From: Terriglobia bacterium
GTDB lineage: Bacteria > Acidobacteriota > Terriglobia > Bryobacterales > Bryobacteraceae
Reading direction: 5' to 3'
Assembly: GCA_021324615.1 (NCBI GenBank)
Contig: JAJPIT010000008.1
Span: 1-56,459 of the forward strand
Length of the DNA: 56,459 nt
Shown piece after piece: positions 24,405 through 33,919 of this stretch; the first letter of the stretch is position 1, and every line of letters starts with the position of its first letter. The position numbers and the translations under genes were made by a program. Below the pieces are notes generated by a model. The model searched no databases, was not told where the DNA came from, and worked only from the letters and a program-made list of their open reading frames with translations.

Positions 24405-26525
24405 ATGCGAAGCCTGATTTTGCTTACGCTCGCCGTTACGCTTGCCGTGGGTGCTCCGCCGCCCGGCAGCGCCGGCCTGACGATCGAAAAGCTGATCCAG
24501 ATCAAGCATCCCTCCGAACCGGTCTGGTCCCCCGACGGCCAGCGCATTGCGTTTCTCTGGGATCTGGGCGGCGTCAGCAACTTATATGTCGCCGATGCCG
24601 CCGCGGCGGGCGACCGCGAGCCGAAACCGGCGCCGCTCACCTCGTTCCGCGACGGGCAGCTTGGCGCGCCGTTCTGGAGCCGCGATTCGAAGACGATTTA
24701 CTTCGCCCGGGGCGGCGATCTCTGGAGCGTGGAGGCGTCCGGCGGCGCGCCGCGCGCGGTTTGGACCACGCCGGCGCAGGAAACCGACATCGTGCTCTCG
24801 CCCGACGGATCGCGCGTCGCCTTTGTGCGGGCCAGCCGGCCGGGGCACGAGCTGGTGGTGCGGACGCTCGCCGATGGGGCCGAGACCACCTTGGTTCACG
24901 ACGACGGGGGCATCGGCGGCGTCGCCTGGTCCCCCGACGGATCGCACATCGTTTACGCCGCCGGTTCGCGGTCTATCCCTCACGATGAAGCTCCCGAATA
25001 CTCCGGCGCGAAGATTATCTACCGGACCACGGAGCGCACGCCCGGCGAGCTATTCGTCATCTCGTCAAGCGGCGGGAAACCGGCGTCTCTTAAAACGTGG
25101 GGCGGATTTGAGGGCGCTCGCTGGGCCGGCAATTCGCATTTGGTTTACGATCGGCAGTCCGGCGACTACAAGCGGCGCACGATCCTGATCAGCGATCTCG
25201 CCGGCTCGGCGCGCCCGCTTCACGAAGATGTCGAGGAGCAGTTCTGGAGCATGCCGGGCAACGCCGGCGGCGCGGGCCAGCCTTCGCCGGACGGCAAATG
25301 GATCGCGTTTCTGAGCGATCGCGACGGCTGGGATCATCTCTATGTGGTTTCCGCCGCTGGCGGCGGCGCGGTGCAACTCACCCGCGGGCGCTTCGAAGCC
25401 TGGCGGCCGCGATGGTCGCACGACGGCAAAAAAATCGCCTTCGACGCCAATGAGCCGGATCACCCCGGCGATCGTCATCTGGGCATTGTGGATCTGAGTG
25501 GCGGCCCGGCTCACGCCGCCGTCACTTATCTGACCTCGGGACGGGGCACGGACACGGCGCCGGTCTGGTCGCCGGATGACAGCAAGCTGGTCTACCAGCA
25601 CACCGATCCGCAAAACTCGGCGGATCTGTTCGTGATCGACGCCCGCCAGGCCGCGCATCCGCTGCGCCTCACCGATTCGATGCCGGCCGGCATTCATCGC
25701 GACGCGCTGGTCGCGCCGGAGTACGTGCATTTCCCCGGAGCCGATGGACAACCCGTTCCCGGCTGGCTGTTCGTTCCCAAAAATCTCGACCGCAGCAAAA
25801 AGCACGCCGCCATCGTTTGGATTCACGGCGACGGAATCAACCAGAACTACGACGGCTGGCACGTGCAGCGCAATTATGCCGTCTATTACAGCTTCCATCA
25901 ATATTTGCTGCAGCAAGGATATATCGTGTTCGCTCCGGATTACCGGGGCAGCATCGGCTACGGCCGCGCCTGGCGCAACGGCGTCTATATGGACGTCGGC
26001 GGCAAGGACGCCAAGGACGCGTGGATGGCGGGGAATTATCTCAAGACACTGCCGTACGTCGATCCGGACCGCATCGGGGTGTGGGGTTTGAGCTATGGCG
26101 GATTCTTTACGCTGATCGCCGTCACCGATCAGCCGACTCTGTTTCGCGCCGCGGTGGATGTCGCCGGAGTTGTGGATTACGCGATGTATTACACCGATCC
26201 CTATCACGGCGGCTGGACCGTGAGCCGTATCGGAACGCCGGAGCAGAATCCGCGGGTGTACGCGCAGGCCTCGCCGATCTCGCACGTCGACCGGCTGGCG
26301 CGCCCGCTGCTGATCCTGCACGGCACCGCCGACGTGAACGTGCCCTATCTCGAATCGGTCCGCCTGATCGATGAGCTGTTAAAGCAGGGCAAGTCCGATC
26401 TGGTGACGTTCATGATGTATCCCGGAGAATTTCACTACTTCACGCGGGCGCACGTGCTGCGCGACGCCTGGCGGCGGGTGGACGATTTTTTCGGCGCGAA
26501 TCTACATCCCGAACAAGTGAGATGA
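24405..26525 (+). CDS. Exported S9-family prolyl oligopeptidase-type peptidase
   Basis: A 706-residue serine peptidase of the dipeptidyl peptidase IV/acylaminoacyl peptidase group. It has a signal peptide (ending AVGA) and an N-terminal TolB-like beta-propeller, with repeats of the SPDGxxIAF type from residue 40 to about 430. An alpha/beta-hydrolase domain follows. The catalytic triad is visible: S563 in GLSYGG, D643 in HGTADVNVP and H677 in GEFHYF. It probably trims peptides in the periplasm. AGGA lies before the ATG. It converges on the penicillin-binding protein gene with 12 bases between stops. Confidence 0.93.
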   Translation: MRSLILLTLAVTLAVGAPPPGSAGLTIEKLIQIKHPSEPVWSPDGQRIAFLWDLGGVSNLYVADAAAAGDREPKPAPLTSFRDGQLGAPFWSRDSKTIYFARGGDLWSVEASGGAPRAVWTTPAQETDIVLSPDGSRVAFVRASRPGHELVVRTLADGAETTLVHDDGGIGGVAWSPDGSHIVYAAGSRSIPHDEAPEYSGAKIIYRTTERTPGELFVISSSGGKPASLKTWGGFEGARWAGNSHLVYDRQSGDYKRRTILISDLAGSARPLHEDVEEQFWSMPGNAGGAGQPSPDGKWIAFLSDRDGWDHLYVVSAAGGGAVQLTRGRFEAWRPRWSHDGKKIAFDANEPDHPGDRHLGIVDLSGGPAHAAVTYLTSGRGTDTAPVWSPDDSKLVYQHTDPQNSADLFVIDARQAAHPLRLTDSMPAGIHRDALVAPEYVHFPGADGQPVPGWLFVPKNLDRSKKHAAIVWIHGDGINQNYDGWHVQRNYAVYYSFHQYLLQQGYIVFAPDYRGSIGYGRAWRNGVYMDVGGKDAKDAWMAGNYLKTLPYVDPDRIGVWGLSYGGFFTLIAVTDQPTLFRAAVDVAGVVDYAMYYTDPYHGGWTVSRIGTPEQNPRVYAQASPISHVDRLARPLLILHGTADVNVPYLESVRLIDELLKQGKSDLVTFMMYPGEFHYFTRAHVLRDAWRRVDDFFGANLHPEQVR

Positions 26526-26537
26526 GCCGGCGCGCGG

Positions 26538-29063
26538 CTATTGTTTGAACAGATCCTTTAATCGTCCGAAAAAGCCTTTTTTCTTTTGCGGCGCCGGCGG
26601 CGCGGGGGCCGGTTCGATGGGAATGCTGCGCGGGGCCTTGGGCGGAGGCGCGGCGGCAAGCGCGGGAGCTTTATCGCGATTGTCCGGAATCACAGCCGGC
26701 TCGGGCTTCGCCGCCGCTGGATCCCAGCTTGAAATTTGGGTGCGTCCGCCGCCGTGCGCCTTGCAGACCTCCACCGGCTGCGTGCCCGCGATGAACGCCT
26801 GATTCCGCACCCGTGGGCAGGCCGGCGTGGCGAGCTGGCCGGTATCGGCGTCGATATCCGCCGTGACGATGCCATCCGGCGCTTCAAAGGGGTGCACGTT
26901 GCGGTATTCGCGGTGCTGGTGCGCGCGCTTCATAAAATCCACCCAGATGGGCAGGGCGCTGTGCGCGCCTTCCAGTTTGAAGTCACGGTTATCGTCGAAG
27001 CCGACCCACACCACGCACAGCAGCTTGGAGGTGAAGCCCGCAAACCAGCCGTCGCGCGAGGTCCCCGTTTTCCCCGCCGCCGGAAGATTGAAGCCGCGGG
27101 AATGAACCCCCGCGCCGGTGCCGCTTCGCAGCACTTCTTCCATCGTATTTTCGACCAGATAGGCCACGCGGGGGTCGATGGCCTGTTTCCGCTCCGGCTG
27201 CGACTGATAAATGAACGCGCCGCGGCTGTCGCGGATCGCCTTAATGAACGGGCTCTTGACCAGCGTGCCGTTGTTGGCGAAGACGGTGTAGGCCTGCGCG
27301 ATTTCGAGCGGCGTCACCTCGTAGGCGCCCAGCGCGATCGACGGCGTGGGCTTGATATCCACGTTCAACCCCACCCGGCGAGCCGTTTCCGCAACCTTGT
27401 CATAGCCGACCATCTCGGCCACCTTTACCGCCGGCACATTCAGCGAATGCGCCAGGGCGAACCAGGCCGGAATGGTACCGTAATATTCGTCCTTGAAGTT
27501 CGCCGGCTCGTAGGGTTTTTCGTCGTACCAGAAGGTGGTCGGCTCGTCGTCGATCATGGTCGCCGGAGTGATCACCGGACCCTGGCCGCCGGAGTTGTCC
27601 AGGGCGCTTTGAAACGCCGCCGTGTAGACGAACGGTTTGAACGACGATCCCGGCTGGCGTTTGGCCAGCGCGTGATCCAGTTGGCTGGCTCCATAAGACC
27701 GCCCGCCCACCAGCGCCTTGAGCTCGCCGGTTTCCGTATCCAGGCAAACCAGGGCCACCTGCGCGGCTGGAAACTCCTCGGTGCCGTATTTTTTATTGCG
27801 CCGCTTCCATTGCGCGTCGGTTTCGAGAATCCCCTCGCGGACCGCGGCCACCGCGTCGCGCTGCAGATTCATGTCGAGCGTGGTGTAAACCTTGTAGGAC
27901 TGGTTCAGGAAATCGCGCCCGTCAAACTGCGTTTGCAGCGTATCGTTGACCAGATCGACGAAATAGGGTGCGTCGCTTGATTCGGCCTCCTCGCGCGTGA
28001 CGTTGAGGGGCGAGGCGGCCGCGGCTTCATATTGCTTCTGAGTGATGAAGCCGTCTTCGTACATCGCCTTCAGCACCACGTTGCGCCGCGCCCGCGCCCG
28101 GTCCGGATGGCGGAACGGATTGCGGCTCATCGGCGCCTGCACCAAGCCCGCCAGCAGAGCTGCGTCCGCGATGGTAACCTGGCTTAAATCTTTTCCAAGA
28201 TAGACCTGCGCGGCCTGCGCGAATCCGCGGATGCCGAAGCTGCCCTGATGGCCCACGTCGATCGAATCGGCGTAATATTCGAAGATCTGCTGCTTGGTCA
28301 GCTCCTGCTCCAGGTGGAGCGTGATCAGGATCTCTTGCAGCTTCCGCTTCCAGCCGCGCTCCTGGCCGAGAAACAGCGTTCGCGCCAGTTGATTGGTCAG
28401 CGTCGAGGCTCCCTGCGATTCGCGCCGCTCTCTCAGATCCACCAGCATGGCGCGGAGAATGCCCACCGGATCGAAGCCGGAGTGCTGGAAAAAATGCTTA
28501 TCCTCGGCCGCCAGCACCGCGTTCACCATCACCGGCGGAATATCGTTGAAATGCACAATCCGGCGCTTTTCGCGCTTTTTATCGAACAAATTGGTGATCA
28601 GCTCCGGCTCGAGCTGATATTCGGCGCGCTCGGTCTGGTCGCGCAGCGAGATGATCTGCACGATTCTGCCCTGCTCGATCTTGATGACCGCGCCTTCCGG
28701 GTCGTAGGCTTCCGGACCGGGGTAGATTTCGATCGCTCCGGGGCGGATGTGAAACCAGCCGAGCCGGTTATTGCTCGATTCGGTGTAGCCGGCGCGCCGC
28801 AGATAATCGGCGATCTCGGAGATCTGGGCTTCCTCGCCCACCGCCACCGGCCGGGGGGAGGCATACAGCAGCGAGGTGTTGGCAAATGGCCCGGCCTTGA
28901 GCTTTTCTTCGGTGATGCGGGCGTATTTTTGGTAATAATACGTGAACACGCCCAGGCCCGCGCCGGCGGTCACCAGGAAGGCGGCCAGGAACGCGCGCCC
29001 CCAGGGGCTGGCAAGAAAGCGGACGATCAGCGCTTTGCGGGAAATTTGCAGCTTAACAGGCAC
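26538..29063 (-). CDS. Class A penicillin-binding protein (PBP1B-like)
   Basis: A bifunctional peptidoglycan synthase of 841 residues anchored by one N-terminal helix (residues about 24-44). A UB2H-like region (about 65-150) precedes the GT51 glycosyltransferase with the catalytic Glu in AAEDKHFFQHSGFD (E187). The transpeptidase follows with SXXK at S473-SFK, SLN as the SXN motif and KTGTS. The Pro/Ala-rich C-terminal tail ends in the basic stretch KKKGFFGRLKDLFKQ, which may touch the membrane or a partner. The UB2H-like part makes it closer to PBP1B than PBP1A. The start is a GTG. It stands alone on the minus strand. Confidence 0.94.
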   Translation of the reverse strand: MPVKLQISRKALIVRFLASPWGRAFLAAFLVTAGAGLGVFTYYYQKYARITEEKLKAGPFANTSLLYASPRPVAVGEEAQISEIADYLRRAGYTESSNNRLGWFHIRPGAIEIYPGPEAYDPEGAVIKIEQGRIVQIISLRDQTERAEYQLEPELITNLFDKKREKRRIVHFNDIPPVMVNAVLAAEDKHFFQHSGFDPVGILRAMLVDLRERRESQGASTLTNQLARTLFLGQERGWKRKLQEILITLHLEQELTKQQIFEYYADSIDVGHQGSFGIRGFAQAAQVYLGKDLSQVTIADAALLAGLVQAPMSRNPFRHPDRARARRNVVLKAMYEDGFITQKQYEAAAASPLNVTREEAESSDAPYFVDLVNDTLQTQFDGRDFLNQSYKVYTTLDMNLQRDAVAAVREGILETDAQWKRRNKKYGTEEFPAAQVALVCLDTETGELKALVGGRSYGASQLDHALAKRQPGSSFKPFVYTAAFQSALDNSGGQGPVITPATMIDDEPTTFWYDEKPYEPANFKDEYYGTIPAWFALAHSLNVPAVKVAEMVGYDKVAETARRVGLNVDIKPTPSIALGAYEVTPLEIAQAYTVFANNGTLVKSPFIKAIRDSRGAFIYQSQPERKQAIDPRVAYLVENTMEEVLRSGTGAGVHSRGFNLPAAGKTGTSRDGWFAGFTSKLLCVVWVGFDDNRDFKLEGAHSALPIWVDFMKRAHQHREYRNVHPFEAPDGIVTADIDADTGQLATPACPRVRNQAFIAGTQPVEVCKAHGGGRTQISSWDPAAAKPEPAVIPDNRDKAPALAAAPPPKAPRSIPIEPAPAPPAPQKKKGFFGRLKDLFKQ

Positions 29064-29119
29064 TGGGGCTCACAGCGGCGCTCGGGAACACGCCTTCCTT
29101 ACCTCAGAGAGCAATTTTT

Positions 29120-29551
29120 TCACTCTTTCGTTTCGCTTAACGCTTCCAGTTCCTTCCAAATATCGTCGTGCGGCTGCCAGTCCGGCTCTTCATGGCCGTG
29201 AATGTGAAGATCTGGAACCTGCAAGGTGCCGTGTCCGTAGGGACAAATATAGTCGGTCCGGGGCGCGCCCAGCAGGATGTGGTTCCAGGAGCCCATCTGA
29301 ACCGGCATGCGCAGGCGGCGCAGGCAGGTCCGGCAGCGGTAGCGCTGGTCCCAGAGGATCAGCCACGCCAGCCCGACCGCGAACAGCCCGAACAGCAGCA
29401 TCACCAACTCGTAGTTGAGATACGTCGTGACCTCGCTCGGACGGGAGAGATTGAGCGGCTGCGGGAAGGCGCGGGCGATCATCCGCTCGATCGCTCCGAG
29501 AATTCCCAGCCAGACGATCACTTTAGCCGCAAGATAGCCCCAGTACTTCAT
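29120..29551 (-). CDS. Membrane protein with zinc-ribbon-like cysteines
   Basis: A 143-residue protein with two transmembrane helices (about residues 5-22 and 47-68) followed by a cytosolic part. That part holds CRTC and, 30 residues later, CPYGHG, enough for one zinc ribbon. The tail is acidic. I do not recognise the family. The ATG is preceded by AAGAGGT. It lies between the PBP and nagB genes on the same strand, with gaps of 56 and 38 bases, and may be read with either. Confidence 0.65.
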   Translation of the reverse strand: MKYWGYLAAKVIVWLGILGAIERMIARAFPQPLNLSRPSEVTTYLNYELVMLLFGLFAVGLAWLILWDQRYRCRTCLRRLRMPVQMGSWNHILLGAPRTDYICPYGHGTLQVPDLHIHGHEEPDWQPHDDIWKELEALSETKE

Positions 29552-29589
29552 ACCTCTTAGACACCGTTACGCGCCCGCAGGATGCACCT

Positions 29590-30390
29590 TCAGTGTGACA
29601 CAAATTCACTGGCCTGTTCCAACAACGACGCCGAGTCGCGGTCGAGAAACACGCGCGCGTCCGGATGAAGCCGGACCAGCGTCGCCGGGCACCTTTCAGA
29701 GATCTCCCAGGTGAGGGCGTTGCGCACGGCCTCCGCCTTGCGCCGCTCCGGCACCGTGCAGATCCAGTGTTCGGCGCGGAACAGGCCGGGGCAGGTGATG
29801 GTCAACGCCCTTTCGGGAACCGAATTGAGGTCGGGGAAATGGCCTTCTCCGACCTGCTGCCGGCGCGAGGCCGCGTCCAGCACCACTTCTTTCACCGTCG
29901 CCGGATCGTGAAAATCGGCGAAGGGCGGATCGTTAAAGGCGATGTGGCCGTTCTCTCCAAAGCCGACCAGCGCCGCGTCCACCGGGGCCTCCAGCAGGAG
30001 CTTCGAGTAACGCTCGATTTCGGCCTGCACATCGGCGGCATCGCCGGCCAGATAAAAGACCCGGCGCGGATGCACTCTTTCTTCCACGCGCTCTCGGATC
30101 CAGCGGCGGAAGCTGGCCGGGTGGCTGGCGCTGAGGCCGGCATATTCGTCCATGTGGAACACGTCGACGCGGCTCCAGTCGACGGCGCATCCGGCCAGCG
30201 CATCGATCAACGGGATTTGCGAATTTCCCGTCGCCACGATGATGCGGGCCTGGCCCTTGCGGCTGATCGCGGCGGAGATAACCTCGGCGGCCCGTTGCGC
30301 GGCGGCGCGGCCTGCCTCCCCGGCGGAGGCGCAGATCCGCACCCGCGCGCGATCGACCTGAAACTCGCGGGCGGTGGGTGCCGAGGACAT
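29590..30390 (-). CDS. nagB: Glucosamine-6-phosphate deaminase
   Basis: Turns glucosamine-6-phosphate into fructose-6-phosphate and ammonia. The 266-residue protein has normal length and the family motifs: ATGNSQIPLIDAL for the phosphate site, DVFHMDEYAGL with the catalytic Asp, GFGENGHIAFNDPP with the Asn-Gly-His-Ile-Ala block, and TITCPGLFRAE near the lid. No nagA or transporter is next to it, so the supply route is not visible; recycling of amino sugars from the cell wall is plausible. A TATAAT box stands seven bases before the ATG. Confidence 0.93.
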   Translation of the reverse strand: MSSAPTAREFQVDRARVRICASAGEAGRAAAQRAAEVISAAISRKGQARIIVATGNSQIPLIDALAGCAVDWSRVDVFHMDEYAGLSASHPASFRRWIRERVEERVHPRRVFYLAGDAADVQAEIERYSKLLLEAPVDAALVGFGENGHIAFNDPPFADFHDPATVKEVVLDAASRRQQVGEGHFPDLNSVPERALTITCPGLFRAEHWICTVPERRKAEAVRNALTWEISERCPATLVRLHPDARVFLDRDSASLLEQASEFVSH

Positions 30391-30397
30391 GAATCAA

Positions 30398-30403
30398 ATT
30401 ATA
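30398..30403 (-). promoter_or_regulatory. TATAAT box directly before nagB
   Basis: A perfect TATAAT on the minus strand ends seven bases before the ATG of nagB. A normal start site would fall on or within one base of the A of the ATG, giving a leaderless mRNA. No clear -35 hexamer is seen at 16-18 bases. Confidence 0.45.
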
Positions 30404-30500
30404 CTTTCCGCCTGGAGCATGCTGGTGAGGATTCGCGGACCACGCTCGGGAACAGTCCGGGGGCGCGGGATTCGCAGGGCGGCGCGGCGCTCGTAGGGGC

Positions 30501-30529
30501 TTGACAAATGCGCCGCGACACGAAATATT
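30501..30529 (+). promoter_or_regulatory. Sigma-70-type promoter before the Tat-like mini-ORF
   Basis: Perfect TTGACA (30501-30506), 17 bases, AATATT (30524-30529, four of six consensus bases). Transcription would begin near 30536, 13 bases before the mini-ORF at 30549 and about 120 bases before the isomerase-like gene at 30657. Confidence 0.55.
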
Positions 30530-30548
30530 CATGGGTGCCGTACCGGAA

Positions 30549-30629
30549 ATGTCCCGGCGCGAGTTGGCCGCGACGGCATCCGTGGCCGGCCAAACCTTCG
30601 CGGCGATTGAATTCGGCCGGTTTGCGTAA
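30549..30629 (+). CDS. 26-codon mini-ORF with Tat-like motif
   Basis: The ORF encodes MSRRELAATASVAG and 12 more residues. The SRREL(A) start followed by small residues looks like the first part of a twin-arginine signal. It may be the stump of a lost Tat-exported protein, or a leader ORF whose translation affects the gene 27 bases downstream. An in-frame ATG 18 bases earlier falls before the expected transcription start and is not used here. Confidence 0.3.
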   Translation: MSRRELAATASVAGQTFAAIEFGRFA

Positions 30630-30656
30630 GCCGCGCGGGCGAGGAAAGGGAGACGT

Positions 30657-31625
30657 ATGAATCTGACGCGACGCGATTTTTCGAGGCTTGCGCTGGCGGC
30701 GCTTCCAGCCGGGCGCCTGCTGGCGAAGCCGGACTCGGTGTGGGACGGCGTGCAGGTGGGTATCAACGCGCCTTACAGCTATCACGGCGCCGCCAACACC
30801 TATGACGAAGTCCTGGCGGCGACGGTGGAGCTCGGATTAAGCGCCGTCGAACTGCGGTCGCAGCCAGTGGAGCAGTACATGGGCGTTTCTGCCGAGCTGA
30901 TCCCGGTGGTGCCGGGCGGTCCGGGCGGAGGGCGCGCCGCGCAGCAGAAAAAAGCTCCGCCGCGCACGCTGACGGAGGCGCAAAAACAGGAGCTGCGGAA
31001 GTGGCGGATGGCCGCCCCCACCGCTTCGATCCGGGCCTTCCGCAAGATGTATGAAGACGCCGGCGTGAAGATCCAGATCATGAAGGTGGATCAGATCCAT
31101 ACGCTGTCGGATGAGGAGATCGATTACTTTTTCGAGATGGCCAAAGCGCTCGGCGCACGGGCGCTGTCGTGCGAAATTCCGCTCAGCCAGACCCGGCGCC
31201 TGGGCTCTTTCGGCGAAAAGCACAAGCTCATGATCGGCTACCACGGCCACGTCGACATCACCAGCCCGGAAGCCTTCGGCGCGCCGCGCAGTTGGGAAAC
31301 CGCGATGTCGTACAACCCGTGGAACGGCATCAATCTGGACATCGGCCATTTCGTCGCCGCCAACAACACCTCGCCGATTCCGTTCATGATGAAATATCAT
31401 GACCGCATCACGCACATTCATGTGAAGGATCGCGGCAAGAATCTCGGCCCCGCGGTACCCTGGGGCGACGGCGACACGCCCATCCGGGAGGTGCTCGAAA
31501 CCATGGCCAGGGAAAAGTACAAATTTCAGGCGACCATCGAAATGGAGCACAAAATTCCGGAAGGCTCCGATACTATGACGGAGCTTCGCAAGTGCGTCGA
31601 ATACTGTAAGAACGCCCTGTCCTAG
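30657..31625 (+). CDS. Tat-exported sugar phosphate isomerase/epimerase-like protein
   Basis: A 322-residue xylose isomerase-like TIM-barrel protein. The N-terminus is a twin-arginine signal (TRRDFSRLALAALPAG), so it should be folded in the cytosol and exported. Barrel features include SAVELRS on an early strand, the central LSCEIPL, MIGYHGHVDIT, INLDIGHFVA and HIHVKDRG, whose Glu, Asp and His residues are placed to bind a metal. Family members often act on unusual sugars or inositols; the substrate is unknown. GGGAG lies four bases before the ATG. It ends two bases before the convergent AsmA stop. Confidence 0.85.
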   Translation: MNLTRRDFSRLALAALPAGRLLAKPDSVWDGVQVGINAPYSYHGAANTYDEVLAATVELGLSAVELRSQPVEQYMGVSAELIPVVPGGPGGGRAAQQKKAPPRTLTEAQKQELRKWRMAAPTASIRAFRKMYEDAGVKIQIMKVDQIHTLSDEEIDYFFEMAKALGARALSCEIPLSQTRRLGSFGEKHKLMIGYHGHVDITSPEAFGAPRSWETAMSYNPWNGINLDIGHFVAANNTSPIPFMMKYHDRITHIHVKDRGKNLGPAVPWGDGDTPIREVLETMAREKYKFQATIEMEHKIPEGSDTMTELRKCVEYCKNALS

Positions 31626-31627
31626 CC

Positions 31628-33919
31628 CTACTGCGATGTTGCCGGCGCCGGCCCGCTGGTATAGCGGATCTGGCGGCCGCGGTCGCTGAGCTCCAGCACG
31701 ACGCTTCCATCCGGCTGCGCGGCGCCCGATCCTGACAGCGTCTCGGAGCCCTGCACCACCTCCAGGTCTGAGATTTTCCAGCGCAAACCGCCGAGCAGTT
31801 GCAGACATCCCGACACTTTGCGGAACTCCGTCCCGGGCGAGAACGCGATGCTGGTGGCTTTGAAATGGCCTTCGCCTTGCGCCGAGCGGAGCAGATCCGC
31901 GCCGGCGCCGCCGGCCTCCAGACTTCCTTCCAGGTCCATTTCGCCGCCTTTGTACGCCAGGCCTTCGAGCTTTCCGGCGAAGCGGTAGCGCGGCGCGCGG
32001 CCGGAAAGGTCGATGGTGACTTCCCCATTCAGGCGCGCTCCGCCGATCTGGCCGGCCAGCCGCGCCAGCCGCGCCTGGGCGCCGTCCCACAACAGCCGTG
32101 CGTTGCGGATCGAGACGTGCGTTCCGGCCACGGCGAGATCCTCAATGGAAATGGCGCCGTCGGCGCGGCGCGATTCGAGCCACTCCGGCAGCGGCGCGGA
32201 GCCCAGCCGCAGCGTTCGCGCCAGAAAGCCGCGCTCGCGAATCAGCGCCGGCGCGAGCAGCCGCTCAATCTCCTCCGCCGCCGCCGCCGGAATATCGAGT
32301 TTGAATTTATGCGGGCGAATCGCCCCCGGATCCCAACGGTATTCGCCGGTGAAGGCGATGTCCCCGGCCCGCGCGCGCAAGCGGCTGACGGCCAGCCGCG
32401 GCCCGTTCAGGACCACCAACGCGCTCTGGATCCGCAGCGGATCGGCCAGCCCGGGCACCGTGATGCGGGCGTTTTGCAGCTCGTATTCGCCGGACCACTC
32501 GCCCGCCGATCCCGGCATCCAGCGGTAGCGCACGAAGCCCCGCCAGGAGCCTTGCGGAGTCTGTTCAAGCAGCGGAATCGAAGGCAGCCCGAAAGAGCCC
32601 AGGTCCGCGGCGCTCAAACCGCGCGTGGCGATGCGCAGATCGAGCCCCGCCGAGGGGGAAAAACCTCCTTCGATCCCGGCGCTTTCATTCTCCCCAATCT
32701 GCACCGGCGTGGATTCGAGCGACACCGCGCCGCTGGAGATCGCCAGCGATGCGCTTTCGGCCAGAAGCCGGCCGGCGCCGGGTGCATCGGTGAGCGCCAG
32801 CGCGGCGTTCCGAATCTCGACCCGGCCGGAGACGCCTTCGGCTTCCGAGTAACGGACCGCGCCGGAGGCCGTTCCTTCGGCCCGCAGCTTTTCGGGAAGC
32901 GCCGCGCCCATCTGCCGGGCTGCCGTCAGGAGCGAGGCCAGCGGAAGTTTTTCAAGCGACGCCTCGGCGTCCCATTGCGGGCGCGAAAGGAAATCCCACG
33001 ACCGGAACTTCAGCGCCACCGGCGAGTCCGCCGCGCCGGCCAGGGATAGCTCCAGCCGTTCGCCGCGCAGATCGAGCGTTCCCTTGACCGGCGCGCTGAG
33101 GGCCACGCCGCGCCCGCTCAGCAGATCGGCCCGGCGAACTTCGCTGAGCTGGATCTCTCCCTCCACGCCGAGCTCCGACGGCGGTCCGGCCAGCCGCGCC
33201 TGGAATGCCACCACGCCGTGCACGTTGAAAGCGCGCTGGTCGAGCAGCCGCGCGACTTCCTCCACCGGGCTCCGCTCCAGTTCCACGCGCATGTCGAGCG
33301 CCTGCCGGCCGCCCTTCCGATCCCATTGGCCGCGCACGAAAAAGTGCCCGAAGTTCTGCGCGGCGCGGTCGGTGCGGCTGGGAGCGCCGGAAAAACGCAG
33401 CTCCACGCTGCCGTTTTCCTCCGGAGTCACGTCGAAGTCCGCGTCGCTGAAATAGAAAACGGATTTGGTGTCGCCGAACTTGAAGTTCACCCGCCCGCCG
33501 CGCATGCGGATGGCCGGCATGGCGCCCTCCGCAGCCGGCGCGCTGGAAAGAAGAAACTGGAAATTCCACGGGCCTTCGCCGGTTTTCACCAGGTTGATGC
33601 TGGCCTCGTCCAGACGCAGACTGGAAAACTCCAGCCGGTGGGCGAGCAGCCCGGTCAGGCGGACGCGGGCTTCGAGCAGGCCCACGTAGGCGAACGGCTC
33701 GATTCCGGCGCGCGGATCCTCGTAGATGGTGACGTCTTCCACCGCGAATCCGGGGCCGGTAAAAAGGTTGAAATACACCTTGCCGACCTCGACTTTGCGC
33801 GCCAGTCCCCGTTCGAGCGCGCGTTCGATCCGCGGCCGCATGAAATCGGCGTCCACATACGGCGCCCCCAAACCGGCGACGAGAATCAGAGCCAGCAGCA
33901 GGACAATCGCGCGCTTCAT
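31628..33919 (-). CDS. AsmA-family outer-membrane lipid transport-like protein
   Basis: A 763-residue AsmA-like protein with a single N-terminal membrane helix (MKRAIVLLLALILVAGL) and a long periplasmic beta part. The start has the family pattern PYVDADFMRPRIERALERGLARKVEVGKVYFNLFTGPGF (in pieces), which marks the AsmA N-terminal domain. AsmA-like proteins (TamB, YhdP) form hydrophobic grooves that bridge the envelope and move phospholipids outward. The open frame to 34084 is upstream of a better start at 33919, which overlaps the stop of the MobA-like gene by four bases. Coupling to molybdenum-related genes is unexpected. Confidence 0.82.
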   Translation of the reverse strand: MKRAIVLLLALILVAGLGAPYVDADFMRPRIERALERGLARKVEVGKVYFNLFTGPGFAVEDVTIYEDPRAGIEPFAYVGLLEARVRLTGLLAHRLEFSSLRLDEASINLVKTGEGPWNFQFLLSSAPAAEGAMPAIRMRGGRVNFKFGDTKSVFYFSDADFDVTPEENGSVELRFSGAPSRTDRAAQNFGHFFVRGQWDRKGGRQALDMRVELERSPVEEVARLLDQRAFNVHGVVAFQARLAGPPSELGVEGEIQLSEVRRADLLSGRGVALSAPVKGTLDLRGERLELSLAGAADSPVALKFRSWDFLSRPQWDAEASLEKLPLASLLTAARQMGAALPEKLRAEGTASGAVRYSEAEGVSGRVEIRNAALALTDAPGAGRLLAESASLAISSGAVSLESTPVQIGENESAGIEGGFSPSAGLDLRIATRGLSAADLGSFGLPSIPLLEQTPQGSWRGFVRYRWMPGSAGEWSGEYELQNARITVPGLADPLRIQSALVVLNGPRLAVSRLRARAGDIAFTGEYRWDPGAIRPHKFKLDIPAAAAEEIERLLAPALIRERGFLARTLRLGSAPLPEWLESRRADGAISIEDLAVAGTHVSIRNARLLWDGAQARLARLAGQIGGARLNGEVTIDLSGRAPRYRFAGKLEGLAYKGGEMDLEGSLEAGGAGADLLRSAQGEGHFKATSIAFSPGTEFRKVSGCLQLLGGLRWKISDLEVVQGSETLSGSGAAQPDGSVVLELSDRGRQIRYTSGPAPATSQ

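Noticed and set aside
30837-32090. 417-codon frame over the isomerase-like and AsmA genes
   Set aside because: Antisense to one and out of frame with the other; no domain.
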